Below are positions 43,247-53,200 of a stretch of 64,000 bases of DNA, one piece after another. The notes under the pieces were generated by a model that had not been told where the DNA came from, ran no database searches, and saw nothing but the letters and a program-made list of their open reading frames with translations. Source of the stretch: Alkalicoccus chagannorensis DSM 18086 (lineage in GTDB: Bacteria; Bacillota; Bacilli; Bacillales; Salisediminibacteriaceae); NCBI RefSeq assembly GCF_000429725.1, contig NZ_AUCK01000025.1:1-64000 (forward strand). Direction: 5' to 3'. Numbering within the stretch: position 1 is the stretch's first letter; every line of letters starts with the position of its first letter. Position numbers and translations under genes: made by a program.

Positions 43247-43726
43247 CTACTCCTTCTGCCAGTCTGGGCGCCATTTTTTCAAAATAACGAGGGCAATCAA
43301 GGCGCCGGCAAGGGAGCTGATGAGGAAGCCGGGAACAAAAGCGAGAACGGCAGCCCCTTCGCCAAGGAAAATTCGTACGAGCGGAACAGCAGCGAGGGAG
43401 CCGAGGACGGCGGTTCCAAAGACCTCTCCCGCAGCAGCACTCCAGGTTTTCTTTTTCCAGCGGTAGGCAAGTCCCGCAAGAAGCGCACCGATCATCCCGC
43501 CCGGAAAAGCGAGCAGTGTGCCGAGACCAAGCAGGTTACGGAGCAGGCCGATCATGAAAGCGATCAAAACGGCCGGGCCAGGACCGAGCGTGACGGCAGC
43601 AATGACGTTCACGGCATGCTGCACCGGATACGCTCGAGCAACGCCGGCCGGGAACCAGATAAAGGCGGCACCGACGAGGCCGACAGCGGTGAGCATGGCC
43701 ATGACCGTCAATTTTCGTGTAGACAT
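43247..43726 (-). CDS. ThiW family transport protein (ECF S component)
   Basis: This 159-aa membrane protein has five or six helices and the ThiW hallmarks: FPAGVARAYPVQHAVNVIAA and GLLRNLLGLGTLLAFPGGMIG. ThiW is thought to bind a thiazole or thiamin precursor for an energy-coupling-factor transporter. GAGGTG lies 5 nt before the ATG. No thi-box (TPP) riboswitch was recognisable upstream, although thiW is often preceded by one. Confidence 0.9.
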   Translation of the reverse strand: MSTRKLTVMAMLTAVGLVGAAFIWFPAGVARAYPVQHAVNVIAAVTLGPGPAVLIAFMIGLLRNLLGLGTLLAFPGGMIGALLAGLAYRWKKKTWSAAAGEVFGTAVLGSLAAVPLVRIFLGEGAAVLAFVPGFLISSLAGALIALVILKKWRPDWQKE

Positions 43727-44060
43727 CTTATCACCTCAAACAGCCATCAAACGCGGCAGTAGTTATGTCAAAAAGCATATCGTCTGAACCATGCAGCGTC
43801 AACTCACCAGCGGGCGGAAGGACACCGGATACAGGTCAGATACTTTCATGTGGGGCAGTAACCCTTCTTAAACGCAGGATGTTCACGCAGGGTGGCGCCG
43901 GCTCTCTCGGTAAAGACGTATACATGTTTATCACCAAAAAAGGGCGGGCACTCCAGGCAAAGGAGTACCCGCTTTCATGCAGAGTCCGGCTGCAGGCCGC
44001 CTCTTCATACATCCAAGTAGTTGACTTCCACTCGACTTTCCTGAACCTGCCCGGAAAATA
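43727..44060. other. Intergenic region upstream of thiW
   Basis: Nothing gene-like is supported. It contains the sortase terminator (43935-43973). A TTGACA lies on the minus strand about 45 bp before thiW, but no good -10 accompanies it. Confidence 0.4.
43935..43973 (-). terminator. Terminator of the DUF4397-sortase unit
   Basis: On the minus strand GCGGGTACTCC pairs with GGAGTGCCCGC and is followed by CCTTTTTT. Confidence 0.85.
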
Positions 44061-44774
44061 TCAGGAAGGGGAAGCTTCTACATCGACCAGTACTGCTGTC
44101 AGCACGAGCCGTTCCCGGTGTGTGCCGACATTCCGGTCGAACTCCCCTGTGCATGTAATCAAGTTCAGGCGCCGTTCATCCGATGGGCCGAATATCGTTT
44201 CAATCGGCGCATCATCATAAGGATATATTGCTTCGGATTCGACAGCAAAGGTCAGAATCGTGCCGTCTTCTCCTGTAACATAGATAGGATCTCCTGCTTC
44301 CAATTCGTGCAGATCGTAGAAGACAGCAGGGCCATTCATGTCATCAACATGCCCTGCAATAACAGCATTTCCCTGTGCCCCGGGAGCAGCTCCACCGGAA
44401 AACCAGCTTGTTTCCCAGCCGGTGTCCGGTACGGCCATCGCTCCATCGGGTTCAAGTCCCATGCCTTCGACCGGTGCCTCCACGTCAATGCCGGGAATAG
44501 AGATGGAGGCTGGTACCGTGCCGGAGGAGGTACTGCCTTGTACTTCGTGAACAACAGGACCGGAGTCAGAGGGGTTCTCCTGCGGCTCATCAGGAGAGCT
44601 CAGCAGGATCCGGTCCCCCCGCAGATCGGATGCAGAGGTCCCGGTAGTGAATTCTCCAGCGTTGAGCAGCGTTCCGGCGCCGGCTGCACAGCCGGCTGCG
44701 AGGAACACAACGGCGATCAGGAGAAGGTTAAGCCTGGACGCGGCTGCGGAGAAAAAAGAAGCCAACGAGTCCAC
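44061..44774 (-). CDS. Class F sortase
   Basis: This transpeptidase of 237 aa has an N-terminal membrane helix (about 16-37), a Ser/Pro/Glu-rich linker and a sortase domain. The catalytic residues are His142 in AGHVDD, Cys208 in NLITCTGEF and Arg near 220-222 in HRERL. The annotated GTG start (44774) lies inside the preceding gene, a 47-bp overlap with no strong ribosome site, so the exact start is uncertain. It is paired with the MPQTG-bearing DUF4397 protein upstream, its likely substrate. Confidence 0.92.
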   Translation of the reverse strand: MDSLASFFSAAASRLNLLLIAVVFLAAGCAAGAGTLLNAGEFTTGTSASDLRGDRILLSSPDEPQENPSDSGPVVHEVQGSTSSGTVPASISIPGIDVEAPVEGMGLEPDGAMAVPDTGWETSWFSGGAAPGAQGNAVIAGHVDDMNGPAVFYDLHELEAGDPIYVTGEDGTILTFAVESEAIYPYDDAPIETIFGPSDERRLNLITCTGEFDRNVGTHRERLVLTAVLVDVEASPS

Positions 44775-45540
44775 CCGCCAGTAGAACCAGCGTGATTGGG
44801 AGCATCATGCCATTAGATGCCGAAGCACCGCCCATGCCTGTCTGCGGCATATCCGCCGGCATGCTGTGGGCATCGTCTGCTACGAGCACCACTTCCAGCT
44901 CATCCGCGTCAGCGCCTACTGCATAAGCCGAGTAGACGGTGTCTGCTTCAAGCGTTGTACCGGAAAGGTCCAGAACAGCATCTTCTGTACCGGCAGCCCG
45001 GATTTCCAGATCATACGTGTCCGGATCAAGATCGAGGTAATCGGTTACTGCAAAGAATTCTGCTCCTTCAAAGAGGGAGTCACCGCCGACAAGGCCGACA
45101 TCCACTGCCGGTGCACCAGGGGACAAGTGACCGACTCGGATTTTCGTCATGCCGTCTTCGGTTGTGTTGTCATCTGCAAAAGCTTCCAGGCGGACGTTTT
45201 CAAGCAGATCCACCGCAGCGACGGTGTAATGCTGTCCTGCTTCTACTGTCAGGGTCTGTTCTACAACGGGATCACCTTCTCCGCCTTCACCAGCAGGGAA
45301 AACGGCGACTTCGTGATCACCGGCCGGAAGGGCGAGGTAATCTGTGATGTCCTGGAAGGCAGCGCCTTCAACAGCTGGGTCTCCATTGACGTACACATCG
45401 ACTTCAGGTGCATCCGGTGAAGCATGGAGCACACGGACCATAGCGTCATCTCCATCATGACTGCCAGCAGCAGCGGCACCAGCGAAAAGACCAAATGAAA
45501 GAATAGCAACGAGCATCACAAGCAGACTTCTTTTCAGCAT
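44728..45540 (-). CDS. DUF4397 surface protein with MPQTG sorting signal
   Basis: This 270-aa secreted protein has a signal peptide (about 1-25) and two DUF4397 beta-sandwich repeats, beginning RVLHASPDAPEVDVYVNGD and RVGHLSPGAPAVDVGLVGG. Its C-terminal sorting signal is MPQTG (231-235), a hydrophobic helix and a RSR tail. MPQTG is a variant of LPXTG, suitable for the class F sortase encoded directly downstream and overlapping it. The strongly acidic composition fits a salt-exposed surface protein. Confidence 0.92.
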   Translation of the reverse strand: MLKRSLLVMLVAILSFGLFAGAAAAGSHDGDDAMVRVLHASPDAPEVDVYVNGDPAVEGAAFQDITDYLALPAGDHEVAVFPAGEGGEGDPVVEQTLTVEAGQHYTVAAVDLLENVRLEAFADDNTTEDGMTKIRVGHLSPGAPAVDVGLVGGDSLFEGAEFFAVTDYLDLDPDTYDLEIRAAGTEDAVLDLSGTTLEADTVYSAYAVGADADELEVVLVADDAHSMPADMPQTGMGGASASNGMMLPITLVLLAGGLVGFFFLRSRVQA

Positions 45541-45819
45541 TCTTTACAACCCCTTTATTCTATTTTTGAAAGTTGAACAATTGTATACTTTATGTACACC
45601 TATTGTTCATGCTTTCTACTCTATTTAATACCACCATTTTTGGAAAAGAAACCTTTTTGCGCTTCTGTTTTATTTATGGAAAACTGTGTGAAGCAGACGG
45701 GAGTTGATATGCCTGGAATGTAGTCCATGTTACATGGACAGAAATGCATCCAAAGACCTTTGGAATGAAGAGGCAGAGATCGTGATGGAGGTATTTTCGT
45801 CCGGGAGCATAAGTATTCA
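45541..45819. other. Regulatory-looking region upstream of the met operon and DUF4397 gene
   Basis: No gene is seen. Three inverted repeats are present: TGAACAAT/ATTGTTCA arms at 45574-45609 near the DUF4397 start, a 17-bp palindrome GTCCATGT-T-ACATGGAC at 45723-45739, and CCAAAG-AC-CTTTGG at 45750-45763. Confidence 0.5.
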
Positions 45820-45848
45820 TTGCAGAAAAGCCGTAATTTCGTTAAAAT
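45820..45848 (+). promoter_or_regulatory. Promoter of the met operon
   Basis: TTGCAG (45820-45825), a 17-bp spacer and TAAAAT (45843-45848) lie about 55 bp before the SAM riboswitch. Confidence 0.55.
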
Positions 45849-45903
45849 AGTGAAATATCAGTCATCGGTGGAAGCACCGCTGATCCAATTGCATAATGAT
45901 CGA

Positions 45904-46008
45904 TATCTTATCAAGAGAGACGGAGGGACAGGCCCGTTGATGTCTCAGCAACCAGCCGAAGGCAAGGTGCTAATTCCTGCGGGCCCGGACCGCCTGTAAG
46001 ATAAGAGA
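45904..46008 (+). ncRNA. SAM-I (S-box) riboswitch
   Basis: The conserved S-box elements occur in order: CTTATCAAGAGAGACGGAGG, GACAGGCCCGTTGATGTCTC, AGCAACC, then AAGGTGCTAATTCC and a GTAAGATAAG that closes the first stem. It binds S-adenosylmethionine and controls metI-metC-metF-metH. Confidence 0.97.
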
Positions 46009-46025
46009 ACCTACGAAAGCACTCT

Positions 46026-46066
46026 CTCTTCTTTATCTTGCAGCCCGGGATAAAGGAGATTTTTTA
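46026..46066 (+). terminator. Expression-platform terminator of the S-box riboswitch
   Basis: CTTTATC and GATAAAG with flanking pairs form a hairpin followed by TTTTTT, 25 bp before metI. Its left arm can be drawn into an alternative pairing, as usual for S-box leaders. Confidence 0.8.
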
Positions 46067-46090
46067 TTTTATCTGGAGAAGAGGGATCGT

Positions 46091-47209
46091 ATGACGAAAC
46101 GACATCAGTTAGAAACCAGTCTCGTCCAGGCCGGCAACCGGCGGGATCACGTCACAGGAGCCGTCAATGCGCCGGTTCATTTTTCGACTGCCTACCGGCA
46201 CGAAGGAATCGGTCAATCCACCGGTTTTGATTATTCACGAACAGGCAACCCGACAAGGCAGATATTAGAAGAAACGATCGCAGAGGCCGAAGGTGGAGCA
46301 CGCGGACTTGCCTGTGCGTCCGGCATGGCCGCGATCCAGGTGGTTCTTTCCTTATTTGAGAGCGGGGATGAAATCATCGCGACGAGCGATTTATACGGCG
46401 GCACGTACCGCTTATTTGAAAACGGCTGGACCCGCTGGGGGCTTACGTTTCATTATGCGCACCCGCACGATCTCAACGCCTTCCGTAATGCGGTGAATGA
46501 GAATACGAAGGCGCTCTATGTAGAGACTCCGACGAACCCGCTGATGCAGGAGGCCGATCTGAAAGAGTTCGCCGCGATTGCGGAGGAATTCAATATCATG
46601 CTCATTGTTGATAACACGTTCTACACCCCGATTCTGCAGCGGCCGATTGAGGACGGGGCGGATATTGTGATTCACAGTGCATCCAAATATATTGCCGGAC
46701 ACAATGACGTGATCGGAGGACTGCTCGTTGCGGCGGACGCCGACATCGGCGAGAAACTCTTTTATTATCATAATAGTATCGGTGCCGTACTGGGACCGCT
46801 CGATTCCTGGCTCGTGATCCGCGGGATGAAGACGCTGCAGCTGCGGATGCAGAAACATGAAGAGAACGCAGCTGCGGTCAGCCGGTTTCTGGAAGCGCAC
46901 TCCCTTGTCACCGAGGTGCTGTACCCGGGGCGCGGCGGGATGCTGTCGTTCCGAGTGCAAGAAGAGCGTATGGTCAACCCGCTTCTCCAGCGCTTATCTG
47001 TTATCTCCTTTGCGGAGAGTCTCGGCGGCGTTGAAAGCCTGATGACTTATCCCGCGACGCAGACGCACGCAGATGTTCCGGAAGAGGTCCGCATGGGACT
47101 CGGGGTAGACAATCAGCTGCTGCGTTTTTCTGTCGGCATTGAAGCCGCGGACGATATTATTAATGATTTAGAGCAGGCCCTGCATGCGGCCGCAGATGAG
47201 GAGGCATAA
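46091..47209 (+). CDS. Cystathionine gamma-synthase / O-acetylhomoserine thiolyase (MetI)
   Basis: This PLP enzyme of the Cys/Met metabolism family has 372 aa. It has FDYSRTGNPTR, CASGMAAIQ, YGGTYRLFE and the PLP-lysine segment IHSASKYIAGHND. It condenses an activated homoserine with cysteine (or sulfide), the first step of transsulfuration to methionine. It is the first gene after the SAM riboswitch, 3 bp before metC. MetI of Bacillus is the closest functional model. Confidence 0.93.
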   Translation: MTKRHQLETSLVQAGNRRDHVTGAVNAPVHFSTAYRHEGIGQSTGFDYSRTGNPTRQILEETIAEAEGGARGLACASGMAAIQVVLSLFESGDEIIATSDLYGGTYRLFENGWTRWGLTFHYAHPHDLNAFRNAVNENTKALYVETPTNPLMQEADLKEFAAIAEEFNIMLIVDNTFYTPILQRPIEDGADIVIHSASKYIAGHNDVIGGLLVAADADIGEKLFYYHNSIGAVLGPLDSWLVIRGMKTLQLRMQKHEENAAAVSRFLEAHSLVTEVLYPGRGGMLSFRVQEERMVNPLLQRLSVISFAESLGGVESLMTYPATQTHADVPEEVRMGLGVDNQLLRFSVGIEAADDIINDLEQALHAAADEEA

Positions 47210-47212
47210 TCC

Positions 47213-48382
47213 ATGGAATTCTCGAAACAGACTTCGCTGCTCCATTCGAAATACAAAACGGACCCACACAACGGCGCGGTGAGCGTACCGATCCAGCATG
47301 CATCCACGTTTGACCAGCCGGACATTGATCAGTTTGGTCCATATGATTATGCAAGAGGAGGGAACCCGACTCGGGAGGCTCTCGAAGAGATTATAGCTGA
47401 TCTGGAAAACGGCCGGCACGGATTTGCGTTTGCATCCGGTATGGCTGCTATTTCCAACGTGTTTATGCTCTTGTCTTCCGGAGATCATCTCGTCATCACC
47501 GATGATGTCTATGGAGGCACGTTCCGGCTGACGGACAAAGTGCTGCACCGCCAGGGGATTACGCATACGTTCGTAGATATGACGGATCCTGCTGCAGTGG
47601 AAGCGGCTATTCAGCCGAATACAAAAATGATTTACATGGAAACGCCGTCCAATCCGACGATGAAAATCACCCCTATCGATAAAATCGTGCAGCTTGCCCG
47701 CCGGCATGACTGTCTGACGGCACTGGACAACACGTTCCTGACGCCTGTCCTGCAGCGTCCGATCGACCTCGGTGTCGATATTGTCGTCCACAGTGCTACG
47801 AAATTCATCGGCGGCCACAGTGATGTAGTAGCCGGTCTGGCTGTAGTAAAAGACGATGCGCTTGCCGGGGAACTGCATTTCCTGCAGAACTGTTTCGGTT
47901 CTATTTTGGGACCGCAGGATGCATGGCTCGTCATGCGAGGCCTGAAGACCCTTCATACACGAATGGAAGCTTCTATGGCGTCTGCAGAAAAACTGGCTGA
48001 ATGGCTGCTTACACGTCCGGAGGTAGAGCACGTGTACTATCCGGGTCTCGAAGGGCATGAAGGCAGAGAGGTGAATGAATTGCAGGCGGAAGGACCCGGC
48101 GCAGTGCTGTCTTTCCGCCTCAAAGACCGGGAGTCGGTGCGCCGCTTTGTTCAAAGTGTAGAGATTCCTGTGTTTGCGGTGAGTCTCGGTGCTGTTGAAA
48201 CGATTCTTTCGTATCCGCCGACGATGTCGCACGCTGCGATGTCGGACGAGGAACGGGATGCGAGAGGCATTACGGACGGCATTCTCCGGCTGTCGGTCGG
48301 ACTGGAGAAAACAGAAGACATCATGGAGGATTTCACCCGCGCCTTTCAGCAGGTTGCTTCTGTAAAGGAGAAGGATCAATGA
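47213..48382 (+). CDS. Cystathionine beta-lyase (MetC)
   Basis: This 389-aa PLP enzyme of the same family has the segments YDYARGGNPTREALE, YGGTFRLTD, LDNTFLTP and the PLP-lysine context VHSATKFIGGHSDV. It cleaves cystathionine to homocysteine, pyruvate and ammonia. It lies 3 bp after metI and overlaps the next gene by ATGA, as in the Bacillus metI-metC pair. Distinguishing MetC from a gamma-lyase rests on gene order. Confidence 0.92.
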   Translation: MEFSKQTSLLHSKYKTDPHNGAVSVPIQHASTFDQPDIDQFGPYDYARGGNPTREALEEIIADLENGRHGFAFASGMAAISNVFMLLSSGDHLVITDDVYGGTFRLTDKVLHRQGITHTFVDMTDPAAVEAAIQPNTKMIYMETPSNPTMKITPIDKIVQLARRHDCLTALDNTFLTPVLQRPIDLGVDIVVHSATKFIGGHSDVVAGLAVVKDDALAGELHFLQNCFGSILGPQDAWLVMRGLKTLHTRMEASMASAEKLAEWLLTRPEVEHVYYPGLEGHEGREVNELQAEGPGAVLSFRLKDRESVRRFVQSVEIPVFAVSLGAVETILSYPPTMSHAAMSDEERDARGITDGILRLSVGLEKTEDIMEDFTRAFQQVASVKEKDQ

Positions 48383-50217
48383 GCCTAAAAGAAGCGAGAA
48401 AGAATCAGATTATCGTCGGAGACGGAGCCGTCGGGACTGTCCTGTTTCAGCGTGGTATACAAGGCTGCTTTGAGGAAATGAACCTCTCCGACCCCGAACA
48501 GATCACCTCGCTGCATGAGCAGTACGTTCGTGCCGGCTCGGACGTGATTCAGACGAATACGTATGCGGCAAATGCCGTCAAACTGGCCCGCTATCAGCTG
48601 AGCGATCATGTGAAGGAGATCAACCAGGCAGCCGTCCAGCTGGCGAAAGCCGCCGGGGCTCCCTACGTGATGGCGACGATCGGGGGAGTTGCGACGATGC
48701 ACCAGGAAAAACTCCCGCTGACAGAACGCACCGCAGCGCTGATGGAACAGGCTGATGCATTGTTGGATACCGATGTGGACGGATTTCTTCTGGAAACATT
48801 CTATGACCTCGATGAACTAGGGACACTGCTCGATTACCTGCGGGAGAGAACAGATAAACTGATCGCAGCCGAAGTCACGCTCGGGGATATCGGGGTTCTT
48901 CACACCGGGATGCACGTGCAGGAGGCCCTGGCGTATCTGGAGGCACACGGGGCAGACGTCACAGGAATGAACTGCCGCATGGGCCCATACCATATTCTGC
49001 AGTCTCTGGAGGAAGTCCAGCTGCTGGAGCAGGCCGATATTTGCGTTTATCCGAATGCCAGTCTCCCGAACGTGCGGGACGGTCGTTTTTCCTATCAGTC
49101 GAACCCTTCTTATTTTGGGGATATGACACCGGCCCTCGTGGAAGAGGGGGCTTCCTGGATTGGGGGATGCTGCGGCACCACCCCCGACCATATCGCTGCT
49201 ATCCGCAGAGCTGTAGATGAACATAACTTGAAGCCGGTGCGGACAAAGACGGTAAAAACGAAGGAAAAACATACTCCGCATCAGCAGAAAAAAGAAACAA
49301 TCACAAAGCTGACAGAGACCAGCATAAACGAAACGTCCGTTATTGTAGAACTCGATCCGCCTAAAGCACTCTCCGGTGTTCCGGCCTTTATGGCGGGAGC
49401 GAAATCCCTAACCACAGCCGGGGCAACGGCCGTGACGCTGGCAGACAATTCGCTGGCACATTCCCGTATCGATAACCTGGCACTCGGCTCAAAAATTAAA
49501 GATGAGGGAGCCCGCCCGCTGCTGCACGTCGCCTGCCGGGACAGGAATATTATCGGCCTGCAGTCACACCTGCTCGGCCTTCACGAACTAGGGATCCGGG
49601 ATATCCTCGCCATTACGGGCGATCCTGCGAAAGTCGGGGATTTTCCCGGTGCGACGTCTGTTTACGATATGTCTTCGATGGATCTGATCCGATTGATCAA
49701 GCAGCTGAACGAAGGGCAGTCCTTTTCCGGAAAAGAACTCGGGGCCAAAACGGCCTTCACTGTCGGCGCAGCATTCAATGCGAATGCCCGCAGACTCGAC
49801 CGGGAAGTACAGCGGCTGGAGAAGAAAATCGAGGCAGGGGCAGATTATTTCATGAGTCAGCCCGTCTACAGCAGTGCTCGGATCGAAGAGGTTGCTGATG
49901 CAGTAAGACATCTTCCGGTGCCAGTGTATATCGGTATCATGCCGCTGGTAAGCAGCCGTAACGCGGAGTTTCTGCATCATGAGGTACCGGGAATCACACT
50001 GACGGAGGAAGTAAGGGAACAAATGCGCGGGCTCTCCGGTGACAAAGAGGCGAGTGAACAGGAAGGCATCAGGCTGGCGAAAGAACTGATTGATACCGCG
50101 ATGAAGCACTTTTCTACCATTTACCTGATTACACCGTTCCTGCGCCATCATATTACGACAGAGCTCACGAGCCATATCCGTCTACAGGAACAGTCGGTGC
50201 GCAGCCGGTCACTGTAA
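48379..50217 (+). CDS. Bifunctional homocysteine S-methyltransferase / methylenetetrahydrofolate reductase
   Basis: This 612-aa fusion has an N-terminal homocysteine methyltransferase domain (about 1-290; zinc ligands in NC near MNCRMGP and in GGCCGTTPDHI) and a C-terminal MTHFR domain (about 320-600; LAITGDPAK, DYFMSQPVY). The reductase provides methyl-tetrahydrofolate for MetH next door. This YitJ-type architecture is known in Bacillus. It overlaps metC by 4 bp; metH follows after 17 bp. Confidence 0.94.
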   Translation: MSLKEARKNQIIVGDGAVGTVLFQRGIQGCFEEMNLSDPEQITSLHEQYVRAGSDVIQTNTYAANAVKLARYQLSDHVKEINQAAVQLAKAAGAPYVMATIGGVATMHQEKLPLTERTAALMEQADALLDTDVDGFLLETFYDLDELGTLLDYLRERTDKLIAAEVTLGDIGVLHTGMHVQEALAYLEAHGADVTGMNCRMGPYHILQSLEEVQLLEQADICVYPNASLPNVRDGRFSYQSNPSYFGDMTPALVEEGASWIGGCCGTTPDHIAAIRRAVDEHNLKPVRTKTVKTKEKHTPHQQKKETITKLTETSINETSVIVELDPPKALSGVPAFMAGAKSLTTAGATAVTLADNSLAHSRIDNLALGSKIKDEGARPLLHVACRDRNIIGLQSHLLGLHELGIRDILAITGDPAKVGDFPGATSVYDMSSMDLIRLIKQLNEGQSFSGKELGAKTAFTVGAAFNANARRLDREVQRLEKKIEAGADYFMSQPVYSSARIEEVADAVRHLPVPVYIGIMPLVSSRNAEFLHHEVPGITLTEEVREQMRGLSGDKEASEQEGIRLAKELIDTAMKHFSTIYLITPFLRHHITTELTSHIRLQEQSVRSRSL

Positions 50218-50234
50218 AGGAAGAAGGGATTAGA

Positions 50235-53200
50235 ATGAGAACATCATCATTTGAAGAAGCACTCGCTTCCCGCATTCTGCTGCTCGATGGAGCGATGGGA
50301 ACCATGCTGCAGAACGCGGACCTTTCCCCGGATGATTTCGGGGGAGAGGCGCTGGATGGGTGCAACGAGTATTTAAATATCGTGTCTCCGGATGTCATCA
50401 GCCGTATTTATCATGACTACCTGGAAGCGGGTGCTGATATTATCGAAACGAACACGTTCGGTGCCACGTCGATTGTGCTGGCTGATTACGATAAGCAGGA
50501 CGAAGCCTATGCCATCAACGTGAAGGCAGCCGAACTTGCCGTCAACGAGGCGGCCGCTTTCTCGACACCGGAAAGGCCGCGTTTTGTTGCCGGTGCGATG
50601 GGACCAACGACCAAATCACTGTCGGTGACAGGAGGAACCACCTTTCAGGAGCTTTCCGATACGTATTACGAGCAGGTGCTCGGTCTTATCGACGGCGGGG
50701 TGGATATCCTGCTTCTGGAGACGAGTCAGGATATGCGAAACGTGAAAGCGGCTTATACCGCGATAGAGCGTGCGCAGGAAGCACGGGGAAAAGTCATGCC
50801 GTTGATTGTGTCCGGGACGATCGAGCCAATGGGGACCACCCTCGCCGGCCAGAGCATCGAAGCTTTTTATATTTCGCTCGAGCACATGAATCCGACGGTT
50901 GTCGGCTTGAACTGTGCGACAGGACCGGAGTTCATGCAGGATCATCTCCGCTCCCTCTCGGACCTGGCTGTGTCCTATGTGCACTGCTACCCGAACGCCG
51001 GGCTGCCGGATGAAGAAGGGCATTACCACGAATCCCCGTCGATGCTGGCTAAAAAACTGGAAGGCTTTGCAGCAAAGGGGTGGCTCAATATCGTCGGCGG
51101 CTGCTGCGGTACGACCCCGGAACATATCCGGGTCATGGCAGAGACGCTTCAGGACTATCCGCCGCGCCGTCCGCAGGAAGCGCATCCGCACGTAGTATCG
51201 GGCATCGAGCCGCTCGTCTATGATGAAACGATGCGCCCGATTCTTGTAGGCGAACGTACGAACGTGATCGGGTCCAAAAAATTCAAGCGTCTGATTGCAG
51301 AAGAGAAATTTGAAGAAGCTTCCGAGATCGCGAGAGCCCAGGTGAAGCGGGGCGCCCAGGTCGTTGATGTGTGCCTGGCCGACCCGGACCGGGATGAAAT
51401 GCAGGACATCACCGACTTCTTGTCCCAGGTCATCAACAAAGTCAAAGTCCCGCTCATGATTGATTCGACAGATGAGGCTGTTATCGAAGAAGCACTCACC
51501 TACTCCCAGGGGAAAGCTATTATCAATTCCATCAACCTGGAAGATGGGGAAGAGCGTTTTGAAGCGGTTGCTCCACTGGTTCGACGGTACGGAGCAGCAG
51601 TTGTCGTCGGTACGATCGATGAGGAAGGGATGGGTGTCACTGCGCAGCGGAAGCTCGATATAGCCAGGCGCTCGTTTGAACTGCTCACAGGAAAGTACGG
51701 CATACCAGCCAAAGACATCATCTTTGATCCGCTGGTGTTTCCGATCGGTACTGGGGACGAACAATACATCGGATCTGCGGAAGCGACCATTCACGGCATC
51801 CGTATGATCAAACAGGATATGCCCGACTGTCTGACGATTCTCGGCGTCAGCAATGTCTCGTTCGGGCTTCCGCCGCTCGGACGGGAAGTTCTGAACGCCG
51901 CCTTTACGTATCACTGCACGAATGCCGGGCTGGACTACGCCATTGTTAATACAGAGAAGCTGGAGCGGTACGGCTCCGTTTCAGACGAAGAAAAAGCCCT
52001 CGCGGACCGGCTTCTTTTCGACACGAACGATGCGACGCTGGCCGAATTTACGGCGTTCTACCGGAAGAAAAAACCGAAGGCAGAGCAGGCTGGCGAACAT
52101 CTGACATTGGAAGAGCGGCTTGCAGGCTATATAGTCGAAGGAACGAAGGAAGGCTTATACGAGGACCTGGATCAGGCGCTGGAAGCATATGACGAACCGC
52201 TGTCCATTATCAACGGGCCGCTCATGGCCGGCATGGACCGTGTCGGAAAACTCTTCAATGACAATGAACTCATCGTAGCAGAAGTATTGCAGAGCGCTGA
52301 GGCCATGAAGGCAGCGGTAGCGCATCTGGAACCACACATGGAAGAGCAGGAAGATGACCGCGGCAAAGGGAAAGTCATCCTCGCTACGGTAAAAGGCGAC
52401 GTCCACGATATCGGCAAGAACCTGGTGGAAATCATACTGAAAAATAACGGATTTTCCATCGTAAATCTCGGCATTAAAGTGACGCCGAATGAATTGATCG
52501 CTGCAGTAGAGAGAGAAGATCCAGATGTGATCGGGCTGTCCGGCCTGCTCGTGAAATCGACCCAGCAGATGGTGATCACCGCCAATGACCTGCGGGAGCG
52601 GGGAATTGATATCCCGATTCTCGTCGGCGGGGCAGCGCTGACACGCCGTTTTACAGATACAAAGATCGCTGGAGAGTACGAAGGCATGGTCCTTTACGCA
52701 AAAGATGCGATGAACGGGCTGGAAATTGCGAATCAGCTTGTGCAGGAAGAGTCGCGGGAAGAACTGGCCCGCACAACAACTGCCAAACAGGAGAAGGCAA
52801 AGGAGAAAGCTGCTGCGGATCTGCAGAAAAAAGAAGCCGCTGCGGCGACAGCGGTGGCAGAACGCCCGATGTCGGACGTATCTCAGCAGGTGCTGCTGTT
52901 TACGCCGGAGGATTATCAGCCGCATATCCTGAAGGATTATAAAATGTCGCATCTCCGGCCGTATGTGAATATGCAGACGTTGTTGAGCTCGCATCTCGGC
53001 CTACAGGGGAATGTGCAGCGGAAACTCGAACGAGGAGATGAGAAAGCAGTGCAGCTGAAAGAGCGGGTGGATGCGTTTTTTGAGCGTGCTGAACGAGAGA
53101 AGCGCCTGCGTGCAGACGGGATGTATCAGTTCTTTCCTGCTCAGTCGGAAGGGGATTCCATCTATGTGTACGACCCGGTCGATCCTGCACGCGTACTGGA

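Noticed and set aside
43851-43910. T-box-like AGGGTGGCGCCGG
   Set aside because: No specifier stem or other T-box parts are visible, and no plus-strand gene follows.
47168-48379. 403-codon minus-strand frame opposite metC
   Set aside because: The plus-strand MetC has all family motifs; the opposite frame is an artefact of GC-rich codon use.
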